Shown piece after piece: positions 56,007 through 64,000 of a DNA stretch of 64,000 bases. Source of the stretch: Terriglobia bacterium (GTDB lineage: Bacteria > Acidobacteriota > UBA6911). How positions within the stretch are numbered: position 1 is the first letter of the stretch; every line of letters begins with the position of its first letter. The position numbers and the translations under genes are program-made. The stretch lies in assembly GCA_020072565.1 (NCBI GenBank), contig JAIQGI010000039.1, positions 1-64,000 of the forward strand, written 5' to 3'. Under the pieces are notes generated by a model. That model had not been told where the DNA came from. It saw nothing but the letters and a program-made list of their open reading frames with translations, and searched no databases.

Positions 56007-56186
56007 ATGACAAGAATCCTGAGAGAACGAGAAGTGAAACACATGACCGGATTATCCAGAGTCACGCGGTGGCGGCTCGAGAGGAGAGGGGAGTTTCCAA
56101 AGAAGGTGAAACTGACGGAGCGCTGCGTAGGCTGGCCGGAGGCAGAAATCATAGAGTGGCTGAAGGCAAGGGCGGAGGAGAGATAA
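56007..56186 (+). CDS. AlpA-family excisionase/regulator
   Basis: 59 residues: ILREREVKHMTGLSRVTRWR, LERRGEFPKKVKLTERCVGW, PEAEIIEWLKARAEE. This is the MerR-like winged helix typical of AlpA from P4-like elements, which activates integrase expression and assists excision. ATG at 56007 follows AAAGGCGACAAGA; an upstream GTG at 55962 would add 15 residues. The stop shares one base with the next gene's ATG (TAATG), so it is coupled to the primase gene. Confidence 0.88.
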   Translation: MTRILREREVKHMTGLSRVTRWRLERRGEFPKKVKLTERCVGWPEAEIIEWLKARAEER

Positions 56187-56737
56187 TGATCGAGAGCCAG
56201 CCTCTCCCATCTTGGGAAACAATCTTTCAGCAAGTAGGCGAACGGGCGCCACGTCGGCGCCGCGCACGGTGTCCGATCCACGGCGGCGACAGTCCCACAT
56301 CGATGTCACTGAACGAGGAAAAGGGTGTCTATTTCTGCCATGTCTGCCATGCCTCGGGAGACAAGGTGGACTTCGTGCGCCAAGTCCAGGGCACCGATTT
56401 CAAAGGAGCTCTTGCCTTCCTGGGGATCACAGGCCCATGCAAACCTCCGCGGCCGGATCCGAAAATCGTCAGGCGGCGCGAGGCACTCGAAAGCGTGCGC
56501 GAGTGGTGCAGGCAAACCGGTCGGCGCCTGCGAGATCAATATCTTATGAGACAGCGAATCGCACGCTACGCCGGAGAGAAACTGGCCGTGGATCCAGAAA
56601 ACGCTCTCGGCTGGAAACTGCTCCGGATCACAAGCGACGGTGAGACGAAGATTGAGTACCTTCTCGATGAGATCGACCTCTGCCGCACTGACGCGGAACG
56701 GCTTCGGGCATGGAGGCTCTACCACAATGATTTCTGA
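56186..56737 (+). CDS. CHC2-type zinc-finger primase fragment protein
   Basis: 183 residues. A CHC2-type zinc finger comprises C29-P-I-H32 and C51-H-V-C54 within YFCHVCHASGDKVDF and LPFLG-like helix GALAFLGITG. This is the DNA-recognition module of bacterial and phage primases. The catalytic TOPRIM domain does not follow: after residue 80 the protein becomes basic and helical (RRREALESVREWCRQTGRR). The downstream gene supplies the helicase-type ATPase, overlapping by 11 bases, so the pair replaces the single alpha protein of P4. Confidence 0.9.
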   Translation: MIESQPLPSWETIFQQVGERAPRRRRARCPIHGGDSPTSMSLNEEKGVYFCHVCHASGDKVDFVRQVQGTDFKGALAFLGITGPCKPPRPDPKIVRRREALESVREWCRQTGRRLRDQYLMRQRIARYAGEKLAVDPENALGWKLLRITSDGETKIEYLLDEIDLCRTDAERLRAWRLYHNDF

Positions 56738-58508
56738 ACCGGCACTGACTGCAAACGAAATCGAGGCGCTGCAAGCTGGACTTGGACCGGAGCCGGATGA
56801 GCGCCCTGCGTCCGGAAAATACACGGCAGCGATCTCGGGTGGATTCCGCGTAAAAGACTCGGGCGTCTGGCTGGTCACCGATGAGGATGACAAACCGGAT
56901 ATTTGGGTTTGCGGCCGGCTCGAAGTCATAGGGCTTACCCGGGACCGCCGCAACGAATCCTGGGGACGGCTGCTTCAATGGCGCGATGCGGATGACCACC
57001 TGCATTCATGGGCCATGCCGGCGACTGCGCTGGCCGGCGATGGTGGCGAGTTGAGAGCCAGGCTGCTCGACGGCGGGCTGTCGCTGGCGCCGGGACGCAA
57101 AGCACGGGAAGCGCTGGTCCGCTACCTCTCCGAATCCCGCCCAACCGTGCGCACGCGGTGCACGACCCAGGTGGGTTGGCACAGCGGGTCCTTTGTTTTG
57201 CCGGACATGACCATTGGCCTGGACCAGGAAGAGGTCATCTACCAGAACGAGAGCGATTCTCTACTGCGGCAATCGGGGACATTGGACGACTGGAAAGAAG
57301 CCGTCGGGAAATACTGTGTTGGGAATTCGCGATTGATATTTTCCGCAAGCGCGGCGCTCGCCGGGCCACTGCTGAATCTGTGCGATGAACAGCCGGGCGG
57401 ATTCCATTTTGTCGGCGGTTCCTCGACCGGCAAGACGACCGCGCTACATCTTGCCGGCTCTGTCCTGGGCGGCGGGGGAAAAACAGGTTTTCTTCAGTCC
57501 TGGCGTTCCACATCCAATGGCCTGGAGTCGGTCGCCGAAGCCCACAACGATCTCACTCTGATCCTGGACGAATTGAGCCAATGCGACGCCAGAGAGGCCG
57601 GCGAGGTTGCCTATATGCTCGCCAACGGGCAGGGGAAAAACCGGAGCAAAGCAGCCGGAGGCCTGCGCCGAAAATCGACTTGGCGACTCCTCTTCCTGTC
57701 CGCCGGCGAAATGAGCCTGGCAGATCATATCGCCGGCATCGGGAGGCGGACACTGGCTGGTCAGGAGGTGCGCCTGGTCAATCTCCAGGCAGATGCTGGG
57801 GCAGGACTTGGCCTGTTTCAAAACCTGCATGGCTCCCCTTCCGCCGACATCTTTGCACGCTGCCTGCAGGATGCCACGAAACGGATTTACGGCTCCCCGA
57901 TCCGTCATTTTCTCCAGTTTGTGACCACCAACCATGAACAGGTCAGGACGAACGCGCAAAAGTTCCGGAAGGCATTCATAAGGATGAATGTCCCGCAAGC
58001 TGCCAGCGGGGAGGTAAGCCGCGCAGCAGGGCGTTTTGCGATGGTAGCGGTCGCTGGCGAAATCGCTATCGAAGCTGGGATCCTCCCGTGGCCTGAAGAC
58101 GCGTCTGTTGAAGCCAGTGTCGGCCTTTTCAAGGAGTGGCTGGCCGGGCGCGGAACCTCCGGGGCGATGGACATCGAGGCGGCGATCCGCCAGGTGCGGC
58201 TATTCCTCGAGCAGCACGGTTCGGCCCGTTTTGAGCGGGAGAACGATACCCGCCCTATCACGGCCCGCGCCGGATTCTATCGGAAGAATGCCGATGGCGG
58301 GGAGTTCTGGATCATGCGCGAAACCTTCAAAGCGGAAGTCTGCCGCGGATTTGATGCCCAGGCGGTCGCGAAGGCACTTTCGGAGCGCGGCCACTTGGTA
58401 GCCGGGGACGGCGGAAGGCTCATCTCCAGGCGAAGAGTGGGACCTGACTCCTCGGACCAGGATAACCGGGTGGCCGTGTATGTCATTCGGGAGGGTATCC
58501 TGAGATGA
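56727..58508 (+). CDS. DUF927-domain replicative helicase/primase partner
   Basis: 593 residues. An N-terminal region with a DUF927-type beta fold (YTAAISGGFRVKDSGVWLVT, LLQWRDADDHLHSWAMPATA, VGWHSGSFVLPDMTIG) leads to the ATPase domain: Walker A GGSSTGKTT at about residues 230-238, Walker B LTLILDELSQCDAREAGEVA. The C-terminal ~120 residues (IRQVRLFLEQHGSARFERE, ARAGFYRKNADGGEFWIMRE) include a probable winged helix. DUF927 proteins act with primases in phage and satellite replication. The ATG at 56727 lies within the CHC2 gene's end. Confidence 0.9.
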   Translation: MISEPALTANEIEALQAGLGPEPDERPASGKYTAAISGGFRVKDSGVWLVTDEDDKPDIWVCGRLEVIGLTRDRRNESWGRLLQWRDADDHLHSWAMPATALAGDGGELRARLLDGGLSLAPGRKAREALVRYLSESRPTVRTRCTTQVGWHSGSFVLPDMTIGLDQEEVIYQNESDSLLRQSGTLDDWKEAVGKYCVGNSRLIFSASAALAGPLLNLCDEQPGGFHFVGGSSTGKTTALHLAGSVLGGGGKTGFLQSWRSTSNGLESVAEAHNDLTLILDELSQCDAREAGEVAYMLANGQGKNRSKAAGGLRRKSTWRLLFLSAGEMSLADHIAGIGRRTLAGQEVRLVNLQADAGAGLGLFQNLHGSPSADIFARCLQDATKRIYGSPIRHFLQFVTTNHEQVRTNAQKFRKAFIRMNVPQAASGEVSRAAGRFAMVAVAGEIAIEAGILPWPEDASVEASVGLFKEWLAGRGTSGAMDIEAAIRQVRLFLEQHGSARFERENDTRPITARAGFYRKNADGGEFWIMRETFKAEVCRGFDAQAVAKALSERGHLVAGDGGRLISRRRVGPDSSDQDNRVAVYVIREGILR

Positions 58509-58531
58509 TTCGCAATCTGTCCGAATTCCCC

Positions 58532-58725
58532 TGTGGACAGCGTGGACAATGTGGACAGGCTCTGCAAACTGATGCAATTGCCTCAGTTCCACTGTCCACG
58601 CCGATGGTTGATCTCTGTCCACACGAAAAACACTGTGGACAGCACATTGTCAGGACTGTGGACAGTACAAGAATTGATATTTCTATGATTTACGATCGCT
58701 GTCCACACCGTCCACGCTGTCCACA
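58532..58725. other. Cluster of ten TGTGGACA-type repeats: candidate iteron replication origin
   Basis: Copies of TGTGGACA or its core GTGGAC(A/G) occur on the plus strand at 58532, 58542, 58550, 58634 and 58657, and inverted at 58593, 58615, 58700, 58709 and 58718, within 194 bp. Two are framed by ACTGTGGACAG. The repeat resembles the GGTGAACAG iterons bound by the P4 alpha protein. Position directly behind the helicase gene supports an origin of replication. A reading frame (58505-58825) across the repeats is considered spurious. Confidence 0.6.
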
Positions 58726-58788
58726 TCAAAAAACAGGCATATGGCAAAAGCAAAGAATTGATTCACGTTGTTTCATCGGAGGTGTCCA

Positions 58789-59190
58789 GTGGGGCTATGG
58801 CAGCAAATCAAATCAGGCCAGATAACAAGCGAGCAATCTGAAATCCCGACAGGGGCGCCCGTTGAAGACCACGCTTTCAGCACGGTCGACGACAAGGGGT
58901 CTGACGTGGTGACAGGCAAGGCGCTGATTACACGCACCGTCTATCAGATTGCCGAAATGTGGAACGAAGTGGAAACGAGCGGCGGCTCCCTTGCATGGGA
59001 TTGGATCTTCAATGGTTCTCGTCACGGAGCATTGATCCGCCAAGCGGAGGATCGAGTCAATGCTGTCGGTTCGAGTGGTGAGCACAGGGCCCTAGAAACG
59101 GCCTGCAGTGACTGGCTGGCGGCATGGCGAGACGGAATCGACGGTTGGAAAGGCGTTAGAATCGCCACCGCTTGGCGGCCAAAGCTGTGA
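58789..59190 (+). CDS. Small conserved-type satellite protein, function unknown
   Basis: 133 residues from a GTG at 58789, six bases after CGGAGG. The central part is helical and natural looking: RTVYQIAEMWNEVETSGGSL, AWDWIFNGSRHGALIRQAED, RVNAVGSSGEHRALETACSD, WLAAWRDGIDGWKGVRIA. I do not recognise a domain. Its place just after the replication genes and candidate origin suggests a role in element maintenance or copy control. The frame upstream of the GTG has no ribosome site. Confidence 0.6.
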   Translation: MGLWQQIKSGQITSEQSEIPTGAPVEDHAFSTVDDKGSDVVTGKALITRTVYQIAEMWNEVETSGGSLAWDWIFNGSRHGALIRQAEDRVNAVGSSGEHRALETACSDWLAAWRDGIDGWKGVRIATAWRPKL

Positions 59191-59384
59191 CAATGTCCTT
59201 CTGATGGAGGTACCGCATTGCCTCTTGATGTCAGGGCATTCGGCAATCCTCCCGATGGAGAATTGTCGCAGAGTAAGTCTTGGACTGCCAGACTGCTGTG
59301 GCGCCGATAAGAAAGCCATCCATCTTTAGGCCAACCAAGTATATTCTATGTGGCTTAGTGCGCCTCAGAAGCGCGCTTTTGCGC

Positions 59385-60281
59385 ATGAAGTATAGTCAAG
59401 GTAATCGTCGCCGGATTGACAAGAGCTCCAAGGAGGACTCCGCAAGGGTACTCCGCAGCGCTGGGGATGCAGTGACCGAGGAACCTGTGCCCGACGCCAA
59501 CGAGGGAGCCGTGATCAAGAATGACGAGAGCAGGCGGCACGTGAAGATTAATGGTAATTTAGGGGAGAAGCAGGTGTCCCTGGATCTCCGAGACGATCTC
59601 GCAGCAATCTGGCAAGAAATCCTCCACGCGAAGCCTGACACCATGTTCGGCAGCGCATCGCATCGCATCGAGGATCGGCACAGCCTCGGAGACGAGATTC
59701 CCCAGCCGGGCTTCGTCGGCACGCGTTATCGCTCTGGGGGCGTTCTCTTTCTCGGCAAGAACCCGGGGAAAGGCGGAGCGCTAATGAGTCAAGAAGACGC
59801 CCTTCAGTTTGAAGTGCTTCATCGCCTACGGGATGCCAATCTGGCTGATCTTCGAACACGGTTTGACGATCTCTGCAAACTCCTTGGTCGGCGGGTCATG
59901 CCGACCTGGGGCGTTGTGCAGAACTACGTCATGCCGGTCCTCTCTGGAGCCGGTGCCGAGCTTGACGATATTGCGTACCTGAACCTTCTCAAATGGCGGT
60001 CGGAGGATACCAGCGCGGACCTATTCAATGCCTCCTGGGCGGCACACACAGGCAAGCAATATTCGAAACTCAATCCTGGCCTCGTAATCGCTATCGGTAT
60101 TTCAACACGCGACCTCCTGGAGAAGCTGCTCCGGAAGTTTGGCGAGCGCCCTCCCGCGAATCTCTTCTTCCTTGAGCGAAGTCGGCGCGACGCAATGGCG
60201 CCGCCTGCATCCACCATCGCGAGGACCCCCGAGATCGCAAAGGAGGTGGCGGCACGGCTTCGGCGAAGTGCGGCCGAATAA
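59385..60281 (+). CDS. UDG-superfamily-like protein (possible DNA glycosylase)
   Basis: 298 residues from the ATG at 59385 (start uncertain). The core shows features of the uracil-DNA glycosylase fold: a first loop FLGKNPGKGG near residue 124 (compare GEAPG loops), a second block AYLNLLKWRSED near 200 (compare TNVVKxRP), and a beta-strand LNPGLVIAIGISTRDLLEKL near 230. The catalytic Asp/Asn of family 4 is not obvious and would need a structure. Neighbours are a PD-(D/E)XK nuclease on the same strand and an HNH nuclease, so it may be a defence component recognising modified bases. The first ~60 residues are low in similarity to anything. Confidence 0.55.
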   Translation: MKYSQGNRRRIDKSSKEDSARVLRSAGDAVTEEPVPDANEGAVIKNDESRRHVKINGNLGEKQVSLDLRDDLAAIWQEILHAKPDTMFGSASHRIEDRHSLGDEIPQPGFVGTRYRSGGVLFLGKNPGKGGALMSQEDALQFEVLHRLRDANLADLRTRFDDLCKLLGRRVMPTWGVVQNYVMPVLSGAGAELDDIAYLNLLKWRSEDTSADLFNASWAAHTGKQYSKLNPGLVIAIGISTRDLLEKLLRKFGERPPANLFFLERSRRDAMAPPASTIARTPEIAKEVAARLRRSAAE

Positions 60282-60373
60282 AACGCTGCGGCTGAGGCAG
60301 CCCAGCATGACGTTTCCGGGCGGGGTAACCTCTGACGGTGAGCGTCGATCCTTTCGACAGAAAGAGGAATGCG

Positions 60374-61183
60374 ATGGATTGGGCGGGTTTGCTCAAGGAT
60401 CAGCTGCGCATACGAGCGGAAGCTTGGGCGCAACGTCCTGGTGTGCTGGCATATCGGAGCCGCGGCACCCCGGCGACGGTTTTGTTCCAGCAATCGACGG
60501 ACGGCGCTTCTCACGGGAACTTCTTCGAGGAAGCGTGGGATGCAATCACGGCCGACCGAGAATGGTCCCGCAGGCTAGAGAAGAGGCACACCAAATCAAA
60601 TGCCCTACCATTGGAGTACCAAACCTCAGCTAAGGAGCTCGACTCGAGCAACAGCTCAGATGCCCTCCTCATGAACTGCTTCTGCTATCCGGGCGCCTGC
60701 GTTAGGCTGGCCGAGGTCCTGGGTGCTACACCACTTTGTGCCGTTCCCAGATTCGGATATCCACCACGCATCATTCTCTCCGACGAATCTACTGATGCCA
60801 CTGAAGTGGATATGGTCCTTGGCGATACCCTCGTCGAGGCTAAACTCACCGAAAGGGATTTTACTAGTCGACCAAAGGCACACCTTTTCAGATATGACGC
60901 CTTGCGCGATGTCTTTGATGTGGAAATCCTGCCAGCAAACGAGGAGCACTTCCATGGCTACCAGCTGATCCGGAACGTGTTGGCAGCAGCTCAGCACGGG
61001 AAAAGGCTGATCGTTTTGATGGACTCTCGTCGGCCAGACCTGCTGGATCAATGGTGGCAGGTTCACGCCGCGATTTCAGCGAGTTCGCTACGAAACAGAT
61101 GCGGGGTGCGTTTCTGGCAGCAGCTGGCCGCCTCCGCCGAACCGCATCACCGAGATCTACTGGAACAGAAGTATGGTGTGTGA
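60374..61183 (+). CDS. PD-(D/E)XK nuclease-like protein (PGN_0703-type)
   Basis: 269 residues from the ATG at 60374 (AGAGGAATGCG before it). The nuclease motif is clear: EVDMVLGDTLVEAKL, giving D146 and E155-x-K157, preceded by a helix (LLMNCFCYPGACVRLAEVLG) and followed by AHLFRYDALRDVFD, YQLIRNVLAAAQHGKRLIVL and MDSRRPDLLDQWWQVHAAI. The family is a PD-(D/E)XK group common in defence islands. It starts 92 bases behind the UDG-like gene, on the same strand, and is probably part of one operon. Confidence 0.75.
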   Translation: MDWAGLLKDQLRIRAEAWAQRPGVLAYRSRGTPATVLFQQSTDGASHGNFFEEAWDAITADREWSRRLEKRHTKSNALPLEYQTSAKELDSSNSSDALLMNCFCYPGACVRLAEVLGATPLCAVPRFGYPPRIILSDESTDATEVDMVLGDTLVEAKLTERDFTSRPKAHLFRYDALRDVFDVEILPANEEHFHGYQLIRNVLAAAQHGKRLIVLMDSRRPDLLDQWWQVHAAISASSLRNRCGVRFWQQLAASAEPHHRDLLEQKYGV

Positions 61184-61400
61184 ATTCGGTCCTGCCGTGG
61201 TATCCCGCTCAGAGTTTTCCCCGATCTGTGGCAGAAGGTCTGAGCCATGGATTCAGTGGAATCCGAGTGATTCGCCGGAAGGATCCCGGCTGTGAAAACA
61301 CGTGCCGCAGGCTCATAAAATTACAATCCTTCATGCACATATTCCGGGTCCCTCTAGCTCAGTCCAAATTGAGGGCGTACGCCCGCAATGGAACAGAGGT

Positions 61401-61973
61401 TTACAGCGCTTTGTACGCTCCGGCTGCGCTCTGATTGATTGTTGCGGCAAGCTCTTGCGATTCACGCATCAGTGACAGCACGCGCTCCCAATTTTGCCAA
61501 TGCTTCGCCCAAATATCCTTGTCCACTATCGCCTCGAAATCCATCTTCGTAGGCACATGCCAATTCTCGTAGGCCTCCAGTCGTTTGACTCGTTCGTCAA
61601 CGTCTTGGACGCCACGAGTGGTTGGTGATAACGCGGCGGCGCTCAGCATCCAAGCCTTCCATTCTTTGTTGCCCTTCGACTGATTGCACTTGCCGCAGGA
61701 TGGTACGAGGTTGTGGATTTCTGAGATATAACCAGTAGGTTTCTGCTTCTTCACAAGCGGGCGGAGGTGATCCCATTCGGATGCAACCCCACCGCAGTAC
61801 GCACATTGAAAGGTGTCTGGCGTCATCCCGAGAATCTCCAGGGACTTCTTGACCTCTTCGGCGCTGGGTGACACGACGGGAATTATGGAATTGATGAATG
61901 CGTTCGTGATGCTGGATGAACGTCCGGTAATCTTCATCGGGGTTGGCATTCGGAATAACGATTGGTAGTCCAT
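61401..61973 (-). CDS. HNH endonuclease
   Basis: The frame opens at 61982, but GAGGG at nine bases favours the ATG at 61973 (190 residues). Zinc cysteines C57/C60 and C93/C96 frame the HNH core EWDHLRPLVKKQ, then EIHNLVPSCGKCNQSKG and NKEWKAWM. All residues of the motif are intact. It lies on the opposite strand to the UDG-like and PD-(D/E)XK genes and converges on them. In phages HNH genes sit beside packaging genes; in satellites they are also part of defence modules. Which applies here is open. Confidence 0.88.
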   Translation of the reverse strand: MDYQSLFRMPTPMKITGRSSSITNAFINSIIPVVSPSAEEVKKSLEILGMTPDTFQCAYCGGVASEWDHLRPLVKKQKPTGYISEIHNLVPSCGKCNQSKGNKEWKAWMLSAAALSPTTRGVQDVDERVKRLEAYENWHVPTKMDFEAIVDKDIWAKHWQNWERVLSLMRESQELAATINQSAAGAYKAL

Positions 61974-61983
61974 ACTACTCATC

Positions 61984-62402
61984 CCTCACTTTTGAGATGA
62001 CCGGCCCACGACGGCCGGCCTACGGGTGATCTTCCTGACCAGAGATTGTCTCCCGCCCAGACCGGCCGTGGGGTACGGCTCCGTGCCTCGACAAACAATC
62101 TAAAGAGAGCTGGTCGCGCACAAAAAAGGCATTACGACACAGATGGCGAGCGCCTGTCAACAAAGCCAAAGAGGAGGGGGATCAGAATCTCTACGGTTTT
62201 GAAGCGTGGACCGGGCGCGCGGCCATGCGCGCGCATTGCCAAATTGAACTGGAGGGGGGCTTTGAGGAGGATGGAAGCTCATGGTGGCCTGTGAAACAGC
62301 TTGAATCGCCCCAAAGACCTAGGCGTACTGGTCATATAGCTCAGGAAAGTGCCCCGATTTCGCAACTTCAGGTGATCAAGCGTGCAAAGCTTCTTGAATT
62401 GC
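61984..62402 (+). other. Cos/packaging-like site B (62172-62262) in a gene-free stretch
   Basis: GAGGAGGGGGATCAGAATCT (from 62171), then CTACGGTTTTGAAGCGTGGA, CCGGGCGCGCGG (62211-62222), GCGCGCATTGCCAAATTGAA and GGAGGGGGG (62252-62260). Order and spacing match site A at 48341: the string GACCGGGCGCGCGG is shared with identical bases. The rest of this stretch has no credible gene. The satellite may thus carry its own packaging signal. Confidence 0.45.
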
Positions 62403-63827
62403 CTATTCAAGAATGGCTCTCTGATCGTTTGCGCGCCATCCTTTGAGCGCGCGGAGTGGAGCTGGATCATCTGGACAGGAGGCTAGGATTCGGCGGAGAC
62501 TTTCTGCCAGGGGCTCCATTTCATCGAGCGTCTGAACCCGCGTTGCGGTGTCGATCAGCCCGCGCATTTCGAGGAATCGGAGCCAGGAGGGAATGATCTC
62601 AAACAAAGCTGCGGCACGATGATTAAGTTGGTTCATCATTCCGAGCAATCCTGCAAGATAATGTTCCAGGCGCTCGCTGTCAGGTACCAGAACGTTTTCA
62701 TAGGGCCTGAACTTCCGCTGGCGTGCCGTCCGTCGCTCTCGCTGACGGTTTAAGTCGCGCTGCATGGACTCAAGCATGCTTTCCCGGTATTCCAGCTTTC
62801 CTTCGTGACGTTCCAGGATAAACCGGTACAAATCATGGCGGCCCAATTCGCCCTTTGAGAAAGCTACGCCCTCAAAACGCCGCAGATAGCCAAGAAACTG
62901 GATGGTCAGCTGGTAGAGATGCAAATCTCCACCTGCACCCCCGGTCTCGAGCTCACACTCTTCCTGGTCATCCCGCACGGAGCGCGGCTGGGCTAACTTG
63001 AAATCATTCATCGTCCATACTTTTGCAGGCCATTCGGCGAGGTGGGACAGGTATGACGCCACCTGGGGAGCGTCGACTTCTGAGAAGAACTGGAGCCTAC
63101 CGGAAAGTACCGGATCTGACTTGGCCGGCTCCAGTGCGCAGTCCGCATGGTTCAAAAGCTCATAAGTGATGGCGCGGGTGCAAAACTCGTCGACCCCCCA
63201 CGGAACGATTTCGCTCGAGGATTTAACGTCTGGCCAGGCCAGGCGCATCGCCTCGACAAGGGTCGACAAATGTCCATGGTAAGCAAGCTGGCTTTCAACA
63301 CGGTTGAAGATATCGATTTTCCTGGAGGCAAGCGGCGCCAGCTCAAGAGCCAGAGTCGAGACCTCTCCGGGCCGGCCGGCGGCCAGCGCGTTGGCGATAC
63401 GCCATTTCAGAACATAGGCCTTATCTTCGTCGTAGATTTCGGGCCTCCGGCTGCGAAGTTCCTCCACGAGAGCGTCAAAGCGGTCACGCTCCCCGTGTTC
63501 GGCCGTGTGTCGAAAGATCTCATTGAGCATCTCGAACGCAATCTCCGCGTCCATGAGCTCCGGATCGTCCAGGGTGCGCATGAAAAGAGCAAGCCTGGCC
63601 TGGTAATCCGCAGCCGAGAACTCGCGCCAGAGCGCTTCGCCGGCCTCGACACGTGGATCGAGTTTTCGCTTACGGATCCTGTCGTCCAGGGAGGACTGCC
63701 GGTCAGCCCCAGAGCCGGGTTCCTCTCCTTTCTTTTCCTGCCTGGACTCCTCATCTTTCGACAGGCAGCACTTCTTGTATTTCTTACCGCTTCCGCAGTG
63801 GCATGGTTCGTTGCGTCCGGGGCTCAT
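62403..63827 (-). CDS. Large SEC-C metal-binding motif protein
   Basis: 474 residues from the ATG at 63827 (AAGGAT six bases before). The N-terminus is the SEC-C zinc motif: MSPGRNEPCHCGSGKKYKKC, C-x-C...CC. A long, charged and helical remainder (RRPEIYDEDKAYVLKWRIAN, LSTLVEAMRLAWPDVKSSSE, LLGMMNQLNHRAAALFEIIP) shows no known enzyme signature. SEC-C motifs occur in SecA and in many uncharacterised proteins of mobile DNA. It lies beyond the second cos-like site and could be cargo or the next host gene. The upstream ATG at 63923 has no ribosome site. Confidence 0.8.
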   Translation of the reverse strand: MSPGRNEPCHCGSGKKYKKCCLSKDEESRQEKKGEEPGSGADRQSSLDDRIRKRKLDPRVEAGEALWREFSAADYQARLALFMRTLDDPELMDAEIAFEMLNEIFRHTAEHGERDRFDALVEELRSRRPEIYDEDKAYVLKWRIANALAAGRPGEVSTLALELAPLASRKIDIFNRVESQLAYHGHLSTLVEAMRLAWPDVKSSSEIVPWGVDEFCTRAITYELLNHADCALEPAKSDPVLSGRLQFFSEVDAPQVASYLSHLAEWPAKVWTMNDFKLAQPRSVRDDQEECELETGGAGGDLHLYQLTIQFLGYLRRFEGVAFSKGELGRHDLYRFILERHEGKLEYRESMLESMQRDLNRQRERRTARQRKFRPYENVLVPDSERLEHYLAGLLGMMNQLNHRAAALFEIIPSWLRFLEMRGLIDTATRVQTLDEMEPLAESLRRILASCPDDPAPLRALKGWRANDQRAILE

Positions 63828-64000
63828 GTGTACATCCTTGCTACTGGCTGATGCAGCGGCCGAAATTCCTGGCCATCTTTTCGGGACTCTCATGCTATTG
63901 CATGTGTGCCGCTGATGCAACAAGCGGCAACAGCCAAGCAGGCGGGAGAATTGTCGTTGCGGTACTACGGCCGGATGAATATGCTCAATCGGGCGCCGGA

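Noticed and set aside
58532-58725. CRISPR-like array
   Set aside because: Repeats are 8-12 bases, in both orientations and irregularly spaced; no cas genes.
58505-58825. 106-codon frame starting in the helicase stop (ATGA)
   Set aside because: It consists of the iteron repeats, giving biased Cys/Gln/His text; better explained as non-coding origin DNA, although the ATGA overlap is suggestive.
62046-62446. Two short plus-strand frames after the HNH gene
   Set aside because: They cross the cos-like site, have poor composition and no ribosome site.

Overview
The window looks like chromosome of a soil-type Acidobacteriota. Three duplicated-orphan permeases of the kind nearly confined to that phylum (ADOP family, MacB/FtsX-like) each sit directly behind their own PadR-family repressor. 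The rest of the left two thirds is mainly secreted proteins: beta-propellers, a fungalysin, an alpha-2-macroglobulin, a serine hydrolase and a Tat-exported PLP lyase. Decay is heavy. There are REP-like palindromes, a REP-associated transposase, IS481/IS3- and IS1380-type relics, and several frameshifted or truncated genes.

Layout. 1-7.4 kb: edge-truncated REP-associated transposase with tandem repeats, then two PadR-ADOP pairs (one frameshifted) and an integrase relic. 7.5-14.3 kb: thioredoxin-fold and CBM9-like fragments joined through a palindrome, a DUF4350 / formylglycine-generating-enzyme-like gene pair, a class C serine hydrolase, a kinase fragment cut off at a repeat-bounded element, and a MalY-type lyase. 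14.6-16.05 kb: a TlpA/thioredoxin-like gene with an in-frame UGA at the first redox cysteine and a SECIS-like hairpin just after it, a strong selenoprotein candidate. 16.4-18.7 kb: GntR-ABC transporter operon with a broken permease. 19.5-31.2 kb: BNR propeller, transposase relics, a metallopeptidase-like lipoprotein, rsgA, and the third PadR-ADOP pair. 31.7-44.2 kb: fungalysin M36, a BlaI/M56 pair with paired operators, and a very large alpha-2-macroglobulin with embedded pseudopilin-like repeats. 44.3-48 kb: IS1380 relic, ICMT-like methyltransferase, flavodoxin-fold quinone reductase and a frameshifted GT83-type glycosyltransferase.

From 48.3 kb to the end the DNA is mobile. A cos-like site, an N-terminally truncated HK97 prohead protease and a complete HK97 portal gene form a phage head remnant. 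A 3' tRNA half with CCA then marks an attachment site next to a P4-type integrase. Beyond it lies a replication module: a sigma-like HTH protein, AlpA, a CHC2 zinc-finger primase fragment, a DUF927 helicase and a cluster of ten TGTGGACA-type repeats resembling an iteron origin. A possible defence cargo follows (UDG-fold protein, PD-(D/E)XK nuclease, HNH nuclease), then a second cos-like site. Together this resembles a P4-like phage satellite, with the replication module, cargo nucleases and packaging signal in the usual places.

The two items most worth pursuing are the selenoprotein at 14.6 kb and the satellite with its UDG-fold/nuclease cargo.
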